A stretch of 28,259 nt of DNA from SKKY01 sp964622305 (lineage in GTDB: Bacteria > Bacillota > Peptococcia > Peptococcales > SKKY01): NCBI GenBank assembly GCA_964622305.1, contig CAZUPR010000016.1, positions 1-28,259 on the forward strand, in the 5' to 3' direction. A model generated the notes under the pieces. That model had not been told where the DNA came from. It did not search any database and worked only from the letters and a program-made list of their open reading frames with translations. Made by a program: the position numbers and the translations under genes. This document shows, piece after piece, positions 6,595 to 14,415 of this stretch; position 1 is the stretch's first letter, and every line of letters begins with the position of its first letter.

Positions 6595-8604
6595 TTAGTA
6601 TTCTGGGGCTCTCAGGAGTTTTGCATTTAAGGCAGCAATAATGGTACTAAGTGACATTAAAACAGCTCCAACTGCAGGACTGATAAGAATTCCCTTTGAA
6701 TATAGGATACCTGCTGCCAGGGGGAGGGCGATTATATTGTAACCGGTGGCCCAGGCCAGGTTTTGTATCATCTTTTTATAAATTAATTCTGAAAAACTTA
6801 TAATAAAAAAAACATCTAAAGGATTGTTTTTGACTAAAATAATATCAGCTGTCTCTGAGGCTACATCTGTACCTGCGCCTATTGCTATGCCCAGATCAGC
6901 TGCTGCCAGGGCAGGGGCATCATTTATTCCGTCGCCAGTCATGGCAACTTTGTATCCTTTTTCTTTTAGCTTTAATATTTCTTTTCTCTTTTCTTCAGGA
7001 AGCACCTGAGCATGTATTTCATCCATACCAAGTTGTCTTCCCACCCATTCTGCAACTTGCTCATTATCACCAGTGAGCATAACAGTTCTGATGCCCTTTT
7101 CTCTGAGTTTTTCTATTGCTCCTTTTGACTCTGGCCTGATTTCATCAGCAAGTGCAATCATGCCCATAAGCTCATTTTCTAAAATAATAAAAATTACAGT
7201 TTTTCCCTGACTGGTTAATTCCTTGTATTTTTCTTCCGGCCAGGAAATATTGTTATCTTTTAAATATTTTGGGCTTGCTGCCAAATAATTAACTCCATCA
7301 ATAAGAGCTTTTATACCGGTTCCCGGAAGATTGGTAACTTGATTGGCTTCCTTATAGTCAATCCTATTTTCAGAGATATATCTCATAACTCCCTTAGCAA
7401 GAGGATGGGAAGATGAGGCCTCTAAACTGGCTGCTTTAGACATCAAAGCTTCTTCTGAGAAATCACCCTGGGGAATTATTTCTGTAACGGCAAAGGCTCC
7501 CTTGGTCAGGGTGCCTGTTTTATCAAAAACGAGACAATCAATATCCTTAGCATTTTCAAAGTTGTCTCTATTTTTTACCAAAAGACCTTTCCTGGCTGTT
7601 ATACCAGAGGAAACAGCAATAACTAAAGGAATTGCCAGGCCTAGGGCATGAGGACAAGCTATAACCATGACTGCTACCATTCTCTCAAGTGCAAAACTTA
7701 AGTCGGCACCAAGAGCTTTCCAGGCCAGAAAAGTTATACTGCCTGTGGTAAAGGCAATATAAAATAGAAAGCCTGCTGCCTTGTCGGCTAAATTCTCTGT
7801 TTTTGTTTTTTGTCCCTTCCCTTCCTCAACCATCCTTATAACCTGTGATAAGTAGGAATCTCCTCTTTCCTTATCAACCATAAGCTCCAGCCTGCCGTCT
7901 CCATTAATAGAGCCGCCAATAAGCCTGTCTCCTTCTTTCTTTTCCTGAGGCATACTTTCTCCTGTTATTAGCGATTCATCTATAAAAGATTGTCCAGCAA
8001 AGACAAAGCCATCAGCGGGCAGGCGGTCACCAGCTCTTACTAAAAGGCGCATACCTTTATGGATTTCGCTTGCTGGTATCTCAACCTGTCTATCATTTTC
8101 AAGAAGGAGAATAGCCTTCTCAGGAATAAGTTCAGATAAAGCATTTATAGCATGTGAGGTACCAGAAACAGACCGCATTTCTATCCAGTGTCCTAAAAGC
8201 ATAATAAGAATTAGGGTTGCCAGCTCCCAAAATATTGGCTGGCCACCAATATTGGTAAAAGTCACCAAAGTACTGTAAAAATAAGAGACGCTAATTGCAA
8301 AAGCAATGAGTGTCATCATTCCAGGCCTTTTGTTTTTTATTTCTTCGCTCCCACCTTTAAAAAATGGAAGTCCTCCATAAAAATAAATTAGGGAGGCCAA
8401 AACAAAGACAAGATATTGATTTAAGGGTAAAGGAAAAACAAGAGGTAAGGATAAAATTAAAGTTACAAAAAACCTCTTTTTAAAATCTTCTTCATGATGA
8501 GAATGATCATGGCCTGAGTGTTCATGATGCTCCTTATGATTTTCCGCTTGTTGCTGGTGTTGATGATTCTGTTGATGATGTTGGTGATGATCCTGTGCCT
8601 GCAT
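6595..8604 (-). CDS. copB: CopB-type (CPH) heavy-metal P-type ATPase with His-rich N-terminus
   Basis: A 669-residue membrane pump of the P1B class. The first 40 residues hold 14 histidines and replace the usual HMA domain. Numbered from the ATG at 8610, landmarks are the transmembrane block (about 45-140), TGES (216-219), the ion-binding CPH (319-321, in IACPHALGLAIPLV), the phosphorylated DKTGT (D363), the nucleotide-binding SSHPLA and GDGINDAP. CPH plus a His-rich tail defines the P1B-3/CopB group, linked to copper or silver export; substrate is inferred. I prefer the ATG at 8604 because AAGGGGG lies 6 bases upstream; the ATG at 8610 abuts that site. The gene start lies inside the DUF3048 gene, overlapping it by 71 bases in another frame. 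Confidence 0.94.
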   Translation of the reverse strand: MQAQDHHQHHQQNHQHQQQAENHKEHHEHSGHDHSHHEEDFKKRFFVTLILSLPLVFPLPLNQYLVFVLASLIYFYGGLPFFKGGSEEIKNKRPGMMTLIAFAISVSYFYSTLVTFTNIGGQPIFWELATLILIMLLGHWIEMRSVSGTSHAINALSELIPEKAILLLENDRQVEIPASEIHKGMRLLVRAGDRLPADGFVFAGQSFIDESLITGESMPQEKKEGDRLIGGSINGDGRLELMVDKERGDSYLSQVIRMVEEGKGQKTKTENLADKAAGFLFYIAFTTGSITFLAWKALGADLSFALERMVAVMVIACPHALGLAIPLVIAVSSGITARKGLLVKNRDNFENAKDIDCLVFDKTGTLTKGAFAVTEIIPQGDFSEEALMSKAASLEASSSHPLAKGVMRYISENRIDYKEANQVTNLPGTGIKALIDGVNYLAASPKYLKDNNISWPEEKYKELTSQGKTVIFIILENELMGMIALADEIRPESKGAIEKLREKGIRTVMLTGDNEQVAEWVGRQLGMDEIHAQVLPEEKRKEILKLKEKGYKVAMTGDGINDAPALAAADLGIAIGAGTDVASETADIILVKNNPLDVFFIISFSELIYKKMIQNLAWATGYNIIALPLAAGILYSKGILISPAVGAVLMSLSTIIAALNAKLLRAPEY
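8505..8600 (-). repeat. His-codon-rich low-complexity tract, dual coding
   Basis: Minus-strand runs of CAT/CAC/CAA encode the His/Gln-rich tail of the ATPase. From 8534 upward the same DNA is read in another frame as the Ser/Thr-rich tail of the DUF3048 lipoprotein (GSSPTSSTESSTPATSGKS). Confidence 0.8.
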
Positions 8605-9607
8605 TTTCATCCCCCTTAATTTTTACTGTATTTAAAGCCTGAACAACTTGAATCCAGGTTTGTCCTTCTTTAAAATTCATAAGCTGACCCTCCTGATAAA
8701 AGGTAAATGGATCACTTGTTTTTTCTTTTTTCCATGTCCCCTCATAAACTATTCCATCCCTGAAAAACTTAGCCTTACCCTGACCAAGAACATTCATTTC
8801 TGACTGAACTTCTTCCTTCACAACTGTTCTGCTGGGTATTTCCATTATAATAAGGTTGGCAGGGGCAATCCTTACACCATCAGCTGTTTCAAATTTCTTA
8901 CCGTTAACATAACGATAGTAATTTCCATCCTCATAAGTATAGGTTACTGAGTGATAATAGTATTTAGTATTGGTGTAGGGAATATCAATAATATGGGCGC
9001 TCTGAGCTGCCTGATTCTCTATCTCTGGCGCCTGTCCAAGGGGCAGCCCCTCAAGATCTTTAATGGCAAAACCCTTTGATTTAGAATGTTTTAGCATCAT
9101 CTCGGTTGATGTATAAAGATTATGAGGTGGCTTTCTGTCTTTGGTTCTGACAAAAGCGGCTCCTGAGTTATATATTTCATCTAAATCCATTATTTTCAAA
9201 TGTGGAATCAAGGCCAAAGCATCGGCATTTCCACCAGCGTGGGCAAAAGCAGATGGATATCCTTTTACGATTTCAGCAAAATAGTAACGGGCACTTCTAA
9301 CCGGACCAATTTTTTCTGCATGATAGGAATCAAAAAAAGCCAGGAAGCGGGTTACTCCACCCTCTGCCATTAACTCAATGACCATATCGGCCTTGTCCAG
9401 ACCAGATTGTGGATAGGCATTGATATGATTATCTACGGAAACAATAAAGCTTCCTTCAAACTCTTTAACAAAAGGCTCTTCTTCAATCTCTTCTATGATT
9501 TCTTCTTCCAAGATCTCTGGCTTATCTTTTGCCTTTTCTTTTCCACCACAAGCACTGGCAAAGAAAAGTACGGCAATCAGAAGGAAAATGGCTGACTTTT
9601 TTAGCAT
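8534..9607 (-). CDS. DUF3048 (YerB-like) lipoprotein
   Basis: A 357-residue secreted lipoprotein. Residues 1-20 are a lipoprotein signal (hydrophobic AIFLLIAVLFF, then ASAC with C20), followed by an acidic linker. The DUF3048 body follows: SVDNHINAYPQSGLDKADMV, ELMAEGGVTRFLAFF, KIGPVRSARYYF, FAHAGGNADAL, and GKAKFFRDGIVYEGTWKK, to the usual end GQTWIQVV. The family is widespread in Bacillota and its biochemistry is unknown. The last 30 residues go beyond the normal family end and are Ser/Thr-rich; they are encoded in the overlap with the ATPase start. The ATG has GAGGTGGG just upstream. It follows the previous gene by 8 bases and is part of the same run. Confidence 0.92.
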   Translation of the reverse strand: MLKKSAIFLLIAVLFFASACGGKEKAKDKPEILEEEIIEEIEEEPFVKEFEGSFIVSVDNHINAYPQSGLDKADMVIELMAEGGVTRFLAFFDSYHAEKIGPVRSARYYFAEIVKGYPSAFAHAGGNADALALIPHLKIMDLDEIYNSGAAFVRTKDRKPPHNLYTSTEMMLKHSKSKGFAIKDLEGLPLGQAPEIENQAAQSAHIIDIPYTNTKYYYHSVTYTYEDGNYYRYVNGKKFETADGVRIAPANLIIMEIPSRTVVKEEVQSEMNVLGQGKAKFFRDGIVYEGTWKKEKTSDPFTFYQEGQLMNFKEGQTWIQVVQALNTVKIKGDENAGTGSSPTSSTESSTPATSGKS

Positions 9608-9615
9608 AACCCACC

Positions 9616-10083
9616 TCAGATATTCTTTTTATAAAATTCTAATTTATTACACTTTTGGCAAAGAAAAACAGAAATATCCAAACCTAAAAATTCTTCATCT
9701 TTTAGGTGGACAAGGTCATGTTCACAATGAACTTGTTCTTTTTCTTCGACCTCCAGAACCAGAGCTTCTTTCTTTTGCTCAACTTCTTCAGCATCGAAAA
9801 GACTATTTTCTTCCATATACTCAAGTGCATTAAGAATTAAGTTCTCCAAAATATCTGCACTTATTGGTGAGTTTGTTTCTACATATAATTTTAGCTGTTT
9901 TTCACGGTCTCTTCTTTTTTCAATTTCAAAGATTCCCATACCAGCATCGCCATAGCCTCTAAGCTTGGTCGGCTCCACCTGATTAATATAGGATATTCCA
10001 TTTTTCTTTAAGAAATCATCAATTATATAAAGAAGTTGATGTGAATCACCAGATAAATTTACGGTAAAACGTTTTCCAAACAA
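9616..10083 (-). CDS. Unknown protein with C-terminal Cys/His metal knuckle
   Basis: I do not recognise this 155-residue protein. Residues 1-95 look like a small alpha/beta domain (KRFTVNLSGDSHQLLYIIDD, then LKLYVETNSPISADILENLI). Residues 96-117 are a Glu/Lys-rich linker. The C-terminus carries H119, C120, H122, H126, C142 and C145 (HCEHDLVH, then CQKC), a likely zinc or other metal site of CxH...CxxC type. There is no signal peptide or membrane segment, so it should be cytoplasmic. The start is TTG at 10083 with AAGGGGG 7 bases upstream. It lies 14 bases after the CoA-disulfide reductase and 8 before the DUF3048 gene, so it belongs to the same operon. The metal theme of the operon agrees with the knuckle. 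Confidence 0.8.
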   Translation of the reverse strand: MFGKRFTVNLSGDSHQLLYIIDDFLKKNGISYINQVEPTKLRGYGDAGMGIFEIEKRRDREKQLKLYVETNSPISADILENLILNALEYMEENSLFDAEEVEQKKEALVLEVEEKEQVHCEHDLVHLKDEEFLGLDISVFLCQKCNKLEFYKKNI

Positions 10084-10097
10084 TTTATTTCCCCCTT

Positions 10098-11444
10098 TTA
10101 GTCTTCAAGCTTATCTTTTAAAATACCTGCAGCTATTAAAAATGGATCCCAGACAGGCGCAAATGGAGGAGCGTAGGCTAAATCACTTGCAGCCAAATCC
10201 TGGACTTTAATGCCATTTTGTACAGCCAGGGCTAAGACATCAATTCTTTTGGCAAAAGATTTTTCACCGGCAATTTGAGCCCCAATAAGTTTTTTACTTT
10301 CTTTATCAGCAATCAGCTTAATTATTACAGGTCTCTGATCGGGGTAGTATCTGGCAATATCAAAAGCCTCTATAAAGACTTCTACTGCCTCAAGCCCTTC
10401 CTCCTCAGCCTCTTTTTTTGAAAGACCAGTACGGGCAATGCCCAATTTGCTGATTTTTGTAATAGCTGTTCCTACTATACCAGAAAAACTCTCCCGGCCC
10501 CCTGCCATATTACTTCCTGCTGTCCGGCCTTGTTTATTGGCTGTAGTTCCCAATGGTATATAAGCATTTTTCTTTTTTACAATATGCCAATGGCTGGCAC
10601 AGTCACCAGCTGCATATACATCCGGATGACTGGTTTCCATATATTCATTAACCAGAATAGCTCTTTCTTTTGTTAATTCTATGCCTGCTCTTTGAGCCAG
10701 ACCACTATTGGGAACTGATCCCAGAGTTAAAAGAACCAAATCACAGTCTATAGGACCACTTTCTGTTATTACCCTCTTAACATAGCCTTCCTGGCCTTCA
10801 AAAGACTCTACCCTTTGATTAAGGAGAACTTCTACTCCCTCTTCTTCCAGATGTTTCTTTACAAAATTAGAGATTTCCATATCAAAATTGACCAGAACCC
10901 TGTCAGCAGCTTCAACAATAACAGTTTCAATTCCAAGCTCTTTAAAGGTTTCTGTCATTTCAACCCCAATATAACCAGCGCCCACTATAAGGGCTTTTTT
11001 TACTCCTTTGTCCAGGGCTTCTTTAATTGCAAGGCCATCTGTCAGATTTCTTAGAGTGAAAATATTTTTTAAATCCCTGCCAGGAAAATCAAAAAGTCTG
11101 GCTGATGCACCTGTTGCTAAAAGGACTTTGTCATATTTTTTCATAAATTGGCCATCTTTTGATTTAATAAGGACTTCTTTCTTTTCCGGATATAAATCAA
11201 TAGCCTCGTGCTCTAAATGAACATTTATTCCAGAAGCTTTAAATTCTTCATAAGTTCTTGCAACTAAATCTTGTAAATCCTTGGTTTGCCCACTAAGATA
11301 GTAGGGAATACCACAAGCTGCATAAGAAATATGGTTTTCCTGAGTGTAAACATCAATCTGAGCTTCTTTATTTAAGCGTCTGATTTTACTGGCTGCACTC
11401 ATTCCGGCTGCAACCCCACCAATTATTACAATATTTAAGGACAC
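10098..11444 (-). CDS. cdr: CoA-disulfide reductase / FAD-dependent pyridine nucleotide-disulfide oxidoreductase
   Basis: A 448-residue flavoprotein of the CoADR/NADH oxidase family. It has the FAD dinucleotide site IIGGVAAGMSAASKIRR (7-23), the single active Cys C44 in SYAACGIPYY, the NAD(P)H site IVGAGYIGVEMTE, the second FAD motif VYAAGDCAS, and a C-terminal dimerisation domain from about residue 330. The lone Cys in SxxxCGxPY is typical of enzymes reducing CoA disulfide, persulfide or polysulfide with NAD(P)H; NADH oxidase activity is a close alternative. The start is GTG at 11444 with a strong GGGAGGT site 8-9 bases upstream. It is the first gene of the five-gene run, facing the ArsR-type regulator across 88 bases. 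Confidence 0.9.
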   Translation of the reverse strand: MSLNIVIIGGVAAGMSAASKIRRLNKEAQIDVYTQENHISYAACGIPYYLSGQTKDLQDLVARTYEEFKASGINVHLEHEAIDLYPEKKEVLIKSKDGQFMKKYDKVLLATGASARLFDFPGRDLKNIFTLRNLTDGLAIKEALDKGVKKALIVGAGYIGVEMTETFKELGIETVIVEAADRVLVNFDMEISNFVKKHLEEEGVEVLLNQRVESFEGQEGYVKRVITESGPIDCDLVLLTLGSVPNSGLAQRAGIELTKERAILVNEYMETSHPDVYAAGDCASHWHIVKKKNAYIPLGTTANKQGRTAGSNMAGGRESFSGIVGTAITKISKLGIARTGLSKKEAEEEGLEAVEVFIEAFDIARYYPDQRPVIIKLIADKESKKLIGAQIAGEKSFAKRIDVLALAVQNGIKVQDLAASDLAYAPPFAPVWDPFLIAAGILKDKLED

Positions 11445-11472
11445 GATAAACTACCTCCCTGGAAGATTCATC

Positions 11473-11485
11473 TAGAAATATTCTA
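11473..11485. promoter_or_regulatory. Candidate ArsR-type operator in the divergent intergenic region
   Basis: TAGAA-ATA-TTCTA is a short perfect inverted repeat between the CoA-disulfide reductase start (11444) and the arsR-like start (11533). SmtB/ArsR regulators bind AT-rich inverted repeats in such positions. It is shorter than a classical 12-2-12 site, and no clear sigma-A boxes stand out around it. Confidence 0.35.
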
Positions 11486-11532
11486 TCAGTAAAGGTAAGA
11501 TAGATAAAGAATAATTTAAAGGAGACTTGCAT

Positions 11533-11835
11533 ATGACTCTAAGAGATTATGATGAAGAATTTATTTATGATTTATCTGATTTTTTTAAACTTTTTGGAGA
11601 TTCTACCCGTCTTAAAATAATTTTTTGCCTTATGGATCGGGAGCTCTGCGTTAATGATCTGGCCCAGTCGCTGGAAATGAGTCAGTCTTCTATTTCACAC
11701 CAACTTAAAATCTTAAGACAAAACAAGGTAGTTAAAAACCGTAAAGATGGTAAACAGGTCTTCTATTCTCTGGATGATGAGCACGTCTCCTCAATCCTGA
11801 TACAGGGAGTTGAACACTTAGGACACAGAAATTAA
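11533..11835 (+). CDS. ArsR/SmtB-family metal-sensing repressor with an alpha-5 site
   Basis: A 100-residue winged-helix regulator. The recognition region is DLAQSLEMSQSSISHQLKIL and the wing is VVKNRKDGKQVFYSL. The C-terminal helix reads DEHVSSILIQGVEHLGH: a DxH pair, a His 11 residues after the first His, and another three later. This spacing is the alpha-5 metal site of CzrA/SmtB, which binds zinc or cobalt across the dimer. The alpha-3 region has ELCVNDLA with one Cys only, so the ArsR/CadC thiolate site (CVC) is absent. I chose the ATG at 11533 with AAAGGAG 8 bases upstream over a TTG at 11527. It probably represses the divergent operon until metal binds. Confidence 0.9.
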   Translation: MTLRDYDEEFIYDLSDFFKLFGDSTRLKIIFCLMDRELCVNDLAQSLEMSQSSISHQLKILRQNKVVKNRKDGKQVFYSLDDEHVSSILIQGVEHLGHRN

Positions 11836-11856
11836 GGGGCCCAAGGCCCCTTTTTT
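11834..11856. terminator. Intrinsic terminator shared by convergent genes
   Basis: GGGGCC (11836-11841), loop CAA and GGCCCC (11845-11850) form a GC stem extended by AA/TT, followed by six T on the plus strand. It ends the arsR-like gene, whose stop overlaps the stem. The T run also holds the stop of the convergent protease gene; in that direction the T tract is weaker. Confidence 0.88.
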
Positions 11857-12979
11857 ATTGTCTTTCTCTGATTTTTACTTTTATATCCAGCTCACCTATA
11901 TCTTTTCTAAAAATAACCAAGCCTATCTCCTGGTCAATTTTTGTTTTTTCAATTGCCTCCTGCAAAGCCTCCATACTTACAGTATTTACAAGGTTAAATT
12001 CTAAGATAAGATCTCCCTCGCGAATGCCTGCTTCAAAAGCGGCGCTGTCTTCAACAACTCCTCTGACCAGAACACCAGGCAAGGATCCAAGGCCCTCCCC
12101 TTCAGTATTGATAAAATCTGATCCGATAATACCAAGGAAAGGACGGGCTACATAGCCTTTTTCTAAAATTTCTTCATAAACTTCTTTAGCCTTATTTACC
12201 GGAACAGCAAAGGCAATCCCTTCAAGTTCGTTGCCATAAAGCTTAACAGCATTTATGCCAATAACCTCACCGCGCATGTTAACTAAGGCTCCTCCGGAAT
12301 TACCAGGGTTAAAGGCAGCATTTGTCTGAATAAGGCTAAGCCTCCTGTCAGAATAGAGCAAACTTCTTTGAAGTCCACTGATAATTCCATCTGTAACAGT
12401 ATTTTTATAGCCAAGTGGACTGCCAATAGCTAAAACTTTTTCGCCAACTTTTAAGTTATCTGAGTTACCAAGCTTGGCCGGCTTTAAAAACAACTTTGTA
12501 TTTGCTGAAAGATTTTCTTTGGCTACAGTGATAAAAGCCAGGTCGGTTGACCGGTCATAACCTTTTATCTGGGCTTCTTCAGTCCATTCCTCTTCGGATG
12601 TTATTAAAATCTCTTGCGCTCCTTCGATAACATGGTAATTGGTAATTATAATAAAGTCATTTTCATCTTCGTCGATAATAACTCCCGAACCTTGTGAGAT
12701 TCCTGGCGCATTGACAGCAAGAACTGATTTTGATAAGTCTTCAAAGATAATACTTATATTATTTTCAACAAATGGATACTCAATTATTTTTTCTTGGGCG
12801 GCAATCTCTTCTTCATCATCTTTTGGCTGACTGGCTGGATTCAGAATCTTTTTAGACAAACCTAAACCAAGCCCAAAGAAGAAAGCTGCCAGGGCTACAA
12901 GAAAAAGAATCAAAAGAGTCTTTTTAAAAGCATTTGATTTTTTTTCCTTGCAATGCTTCTCTAAATTAATGTCTGACAT
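11855..12979 (-). CDS. HtrA/DegP-like S1C serine protease with PDZ domain
   Basis: A 374-residue membrane-anchored protease for damaged envelope proteins. One transmembrane segment (about 20-43, LLILFLVALAAFFFGLGLGL) anchors it with the catalytic part outside. The trypsin-like domain holds the triad H116 (TNYHVIEG), D146 (STDLAFI) and S228 (NPGNSGGALV). A single PDZ domain follows (RPFLGIIGSDF to the end, with GSLPGVLVRGVVEDSAAFEAG). I chose the ATG at 12979, where GGGTGG lies five bases upstream; a GTG at 12986-12988 would add three residues but has no spaced ribosome site. The gene overlaps the kinase end by 14 bases, so it is translationally coupled as the last gene of the stress operon. 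Confidence 0.93.
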   Translation of the reverse strand: MSDINLEKHCKEKKSNAFKKTLLILFLVALAAFFFGLGLGLSKKILNPASQPKDDEEEIAAQEKIIEYPFVENNISIIFEDLSKSVLAVNAPGISQGSGVIIDEDENDFIIITNYHVIEGAQEILITSEEEWTEEAQIKGYDRSTDLAFITVAKENLSANTKLFLKPAKLGNSDNLKVGEKVLAIGSPLGYKNTVTDGIISGLQRSLLYSDRRLSLIQTNAAFNPGNSGGALVNMRGEVIGINAVKLYGNELEGIAFAVPVNKAKEVYEEILEKGYVARPFLGIIGSDFINTEGEGLGSLPGVLVRGVVEDSAAFEAGIREGDLILEFNLVNTVSMEALQEAIEKTKIDQEIGLVIFRKDIGELDIKVKIRERQ

Positions 12980-14390
12980 TCTCTCCACCCTTTAAACTAA
13001 ATGTAAAAATGACTCCTGTTTTTTCAGAACTTTCTACATAAATATCTTCATCGTGGCCTTTTAAAATTTCTTTTACAATAGATAGGCCTAAGCCAGAGCC
13101 AGTTTTCTCTTTACCCCTGGACTCATCAAGTTTTGTAAAACGGTTAAAAACCTGAGGCAGGCCATCCAGGGTTATTATTTCACCAAAATTAGCTATTGAA
13201 AAATATACTTTTTGATTTTTACTATAGGTGTTAATGATAATCTTGCCTTCCTGATGAGAAAATTTAATAGCATTATCTATAAGATTATAAACTACTCTTT
13301 GTATTTTTAACTCATCTCCCCAGGCATCTGGCATTCCTTCCTGGAAATTTAAGGAAAGGTCAATTTCTTTATCTAAAATATTCCTCTCTAAACTTTCCAG
13401 CACGTTAAGAACTGTCCCATTCAGATCAAAGTATTCCATCTTAAAGGTCATGCCACCAGCCTGAATATTGGAAAGATCTAATATATCATTGGTCATTTTG
13501 ATTAACCTTTTTGATTCATCAAGAACAATATCAAGATATTTATCCCTGTCTTTTTCTGCAATCGTACCGTCTTTAATTCCCTGTACAAAACCGGTTATCG
13601 AAGTTAGAGGTGTTCTCATGTCATGGCTTAGATTGGAAATAAAATTTTTTCTCATCTCTTCATACTTTTTTAAATCAGCTGTCATGCTGTTATAGTTACG
13701 GGCCAGGCCTCCCAGAGCATCATCTCTGTATAGGCTGATAGTTTCCTCAAAATTGCCCTTAGTAATCTCCTTAATTCCTTTGTTTATCTTTTCAATACTG
13801 TCATGAAGTCCTTTAACAATAAAAAGATTGACCAGGAAAAAAATCCCTGTTAAAAAAAGAACAGCAATAATACTGATGCTGTTTATTTTTTTTACAGCAT
13901 TTTCTATGTCTGGCAGAGATGCGTCCATGATAAGGGCAAAATGGGTTTTGTCATAGAAAGTCAAAGGGTAGGCTGAAAGCATAAAGTTATTGCCTTTTTT
14001 AGAAAAAGGACTGCTTTTTTTAATGATAATATTGCCCTCAAAAACCTTAGCCAAGTCATCTTCTGTAAAATACTTGCTTGCTTTTAAGGGCTCAAAATTT
14101 GAAGAAGCGGTAAATAGTTCACCGCTTCTGCTAACGATACCAATTTTGGTATCTAAAAATCTCTCCATTGCATTAAATTCACTGACAAGATCTTCATATT
14201 TTAAAATCCCTTCATTAAGGAATTTATGATATTCTCTGCCAATTAGCTGGGATTGGTTAATCAAGGCTTCTTCTTTCTTTTCCATCAGATAATTAGTCAT
14301 TTCACTTACGATATATTGATTAAAAAACCAAAAAGAAAAAAATATTATAATTAAGTTGATTATAATGAACCTGGAAAAAAACTTTTTCAT
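12966..14390 (-). CDS. Sensor histidine kinase (HAMP, HisKA, HATPase)
   Basis: A 474-residue kinase. TM1 (about 7-24), an extracellular sensor of about 145 residues, TM2 (about 172-192), HAMP (193-240), HisKA with the phosphoacceptor H256 in NLSHDMRTPLTSI, and HATPase_c with N-box N373 (YNLIDNAIKF) and G2 box GSGLGLSIV (431-439). The G1 box is degenerate: SIANFGEII where DxGxG is usual, a variant seen in other Bacillota kinases. It is 25 bases downstream of its response regulator, a standard OmpR-class pair. The outer domain plus the downstream HtrA gene suggest it senses envelope stress; the signal is unknown. Confidence 0.94.
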   Translation of the reverse strand: MKKFFSRFIIINLIIIFFSFWFFNQYIVSEMTNYLMEKKEEALINQSQLIGREYHKFLNEGILKYEDLVSEFNAMERFLDTKIGIVSRSGELFTASSNFEPLKASKYFTEDDLAKVFEGNIIIKKSSPFSKKGNNFMLSAYPLTFYDKTHFALIMDASLPDIENAVKKINSISIIAVLFLTGIFFLVNLFIVKGLHDSIEKINKGIKEITKGNFEETISLYRDDALGGLARNYNSMTADLKKYEEMRKNFISNLSHDMRTPLTSITGFVQGIKDGTIAEKDRDKYLDIVLDESKRLIKMTNDILDLSNIQAGGMTFKMEYFDLNGTVLNVLESLERNILDKEIDLSLNFQEGMPDAWGDELKIQRVVYNLIDNAIKFSHQEGKIIINTYSKNQKVYFSIANFGEIITLDGLPQVFNRFTKLDESRGKEKTGSGLGLSIVKEILKGHDEDIYVESSEKTGVIFTFSLKGGENVRH

Positions 14391-14415
14391 AGCTCTACCA
14401 CCCAGTAACTGCTTT

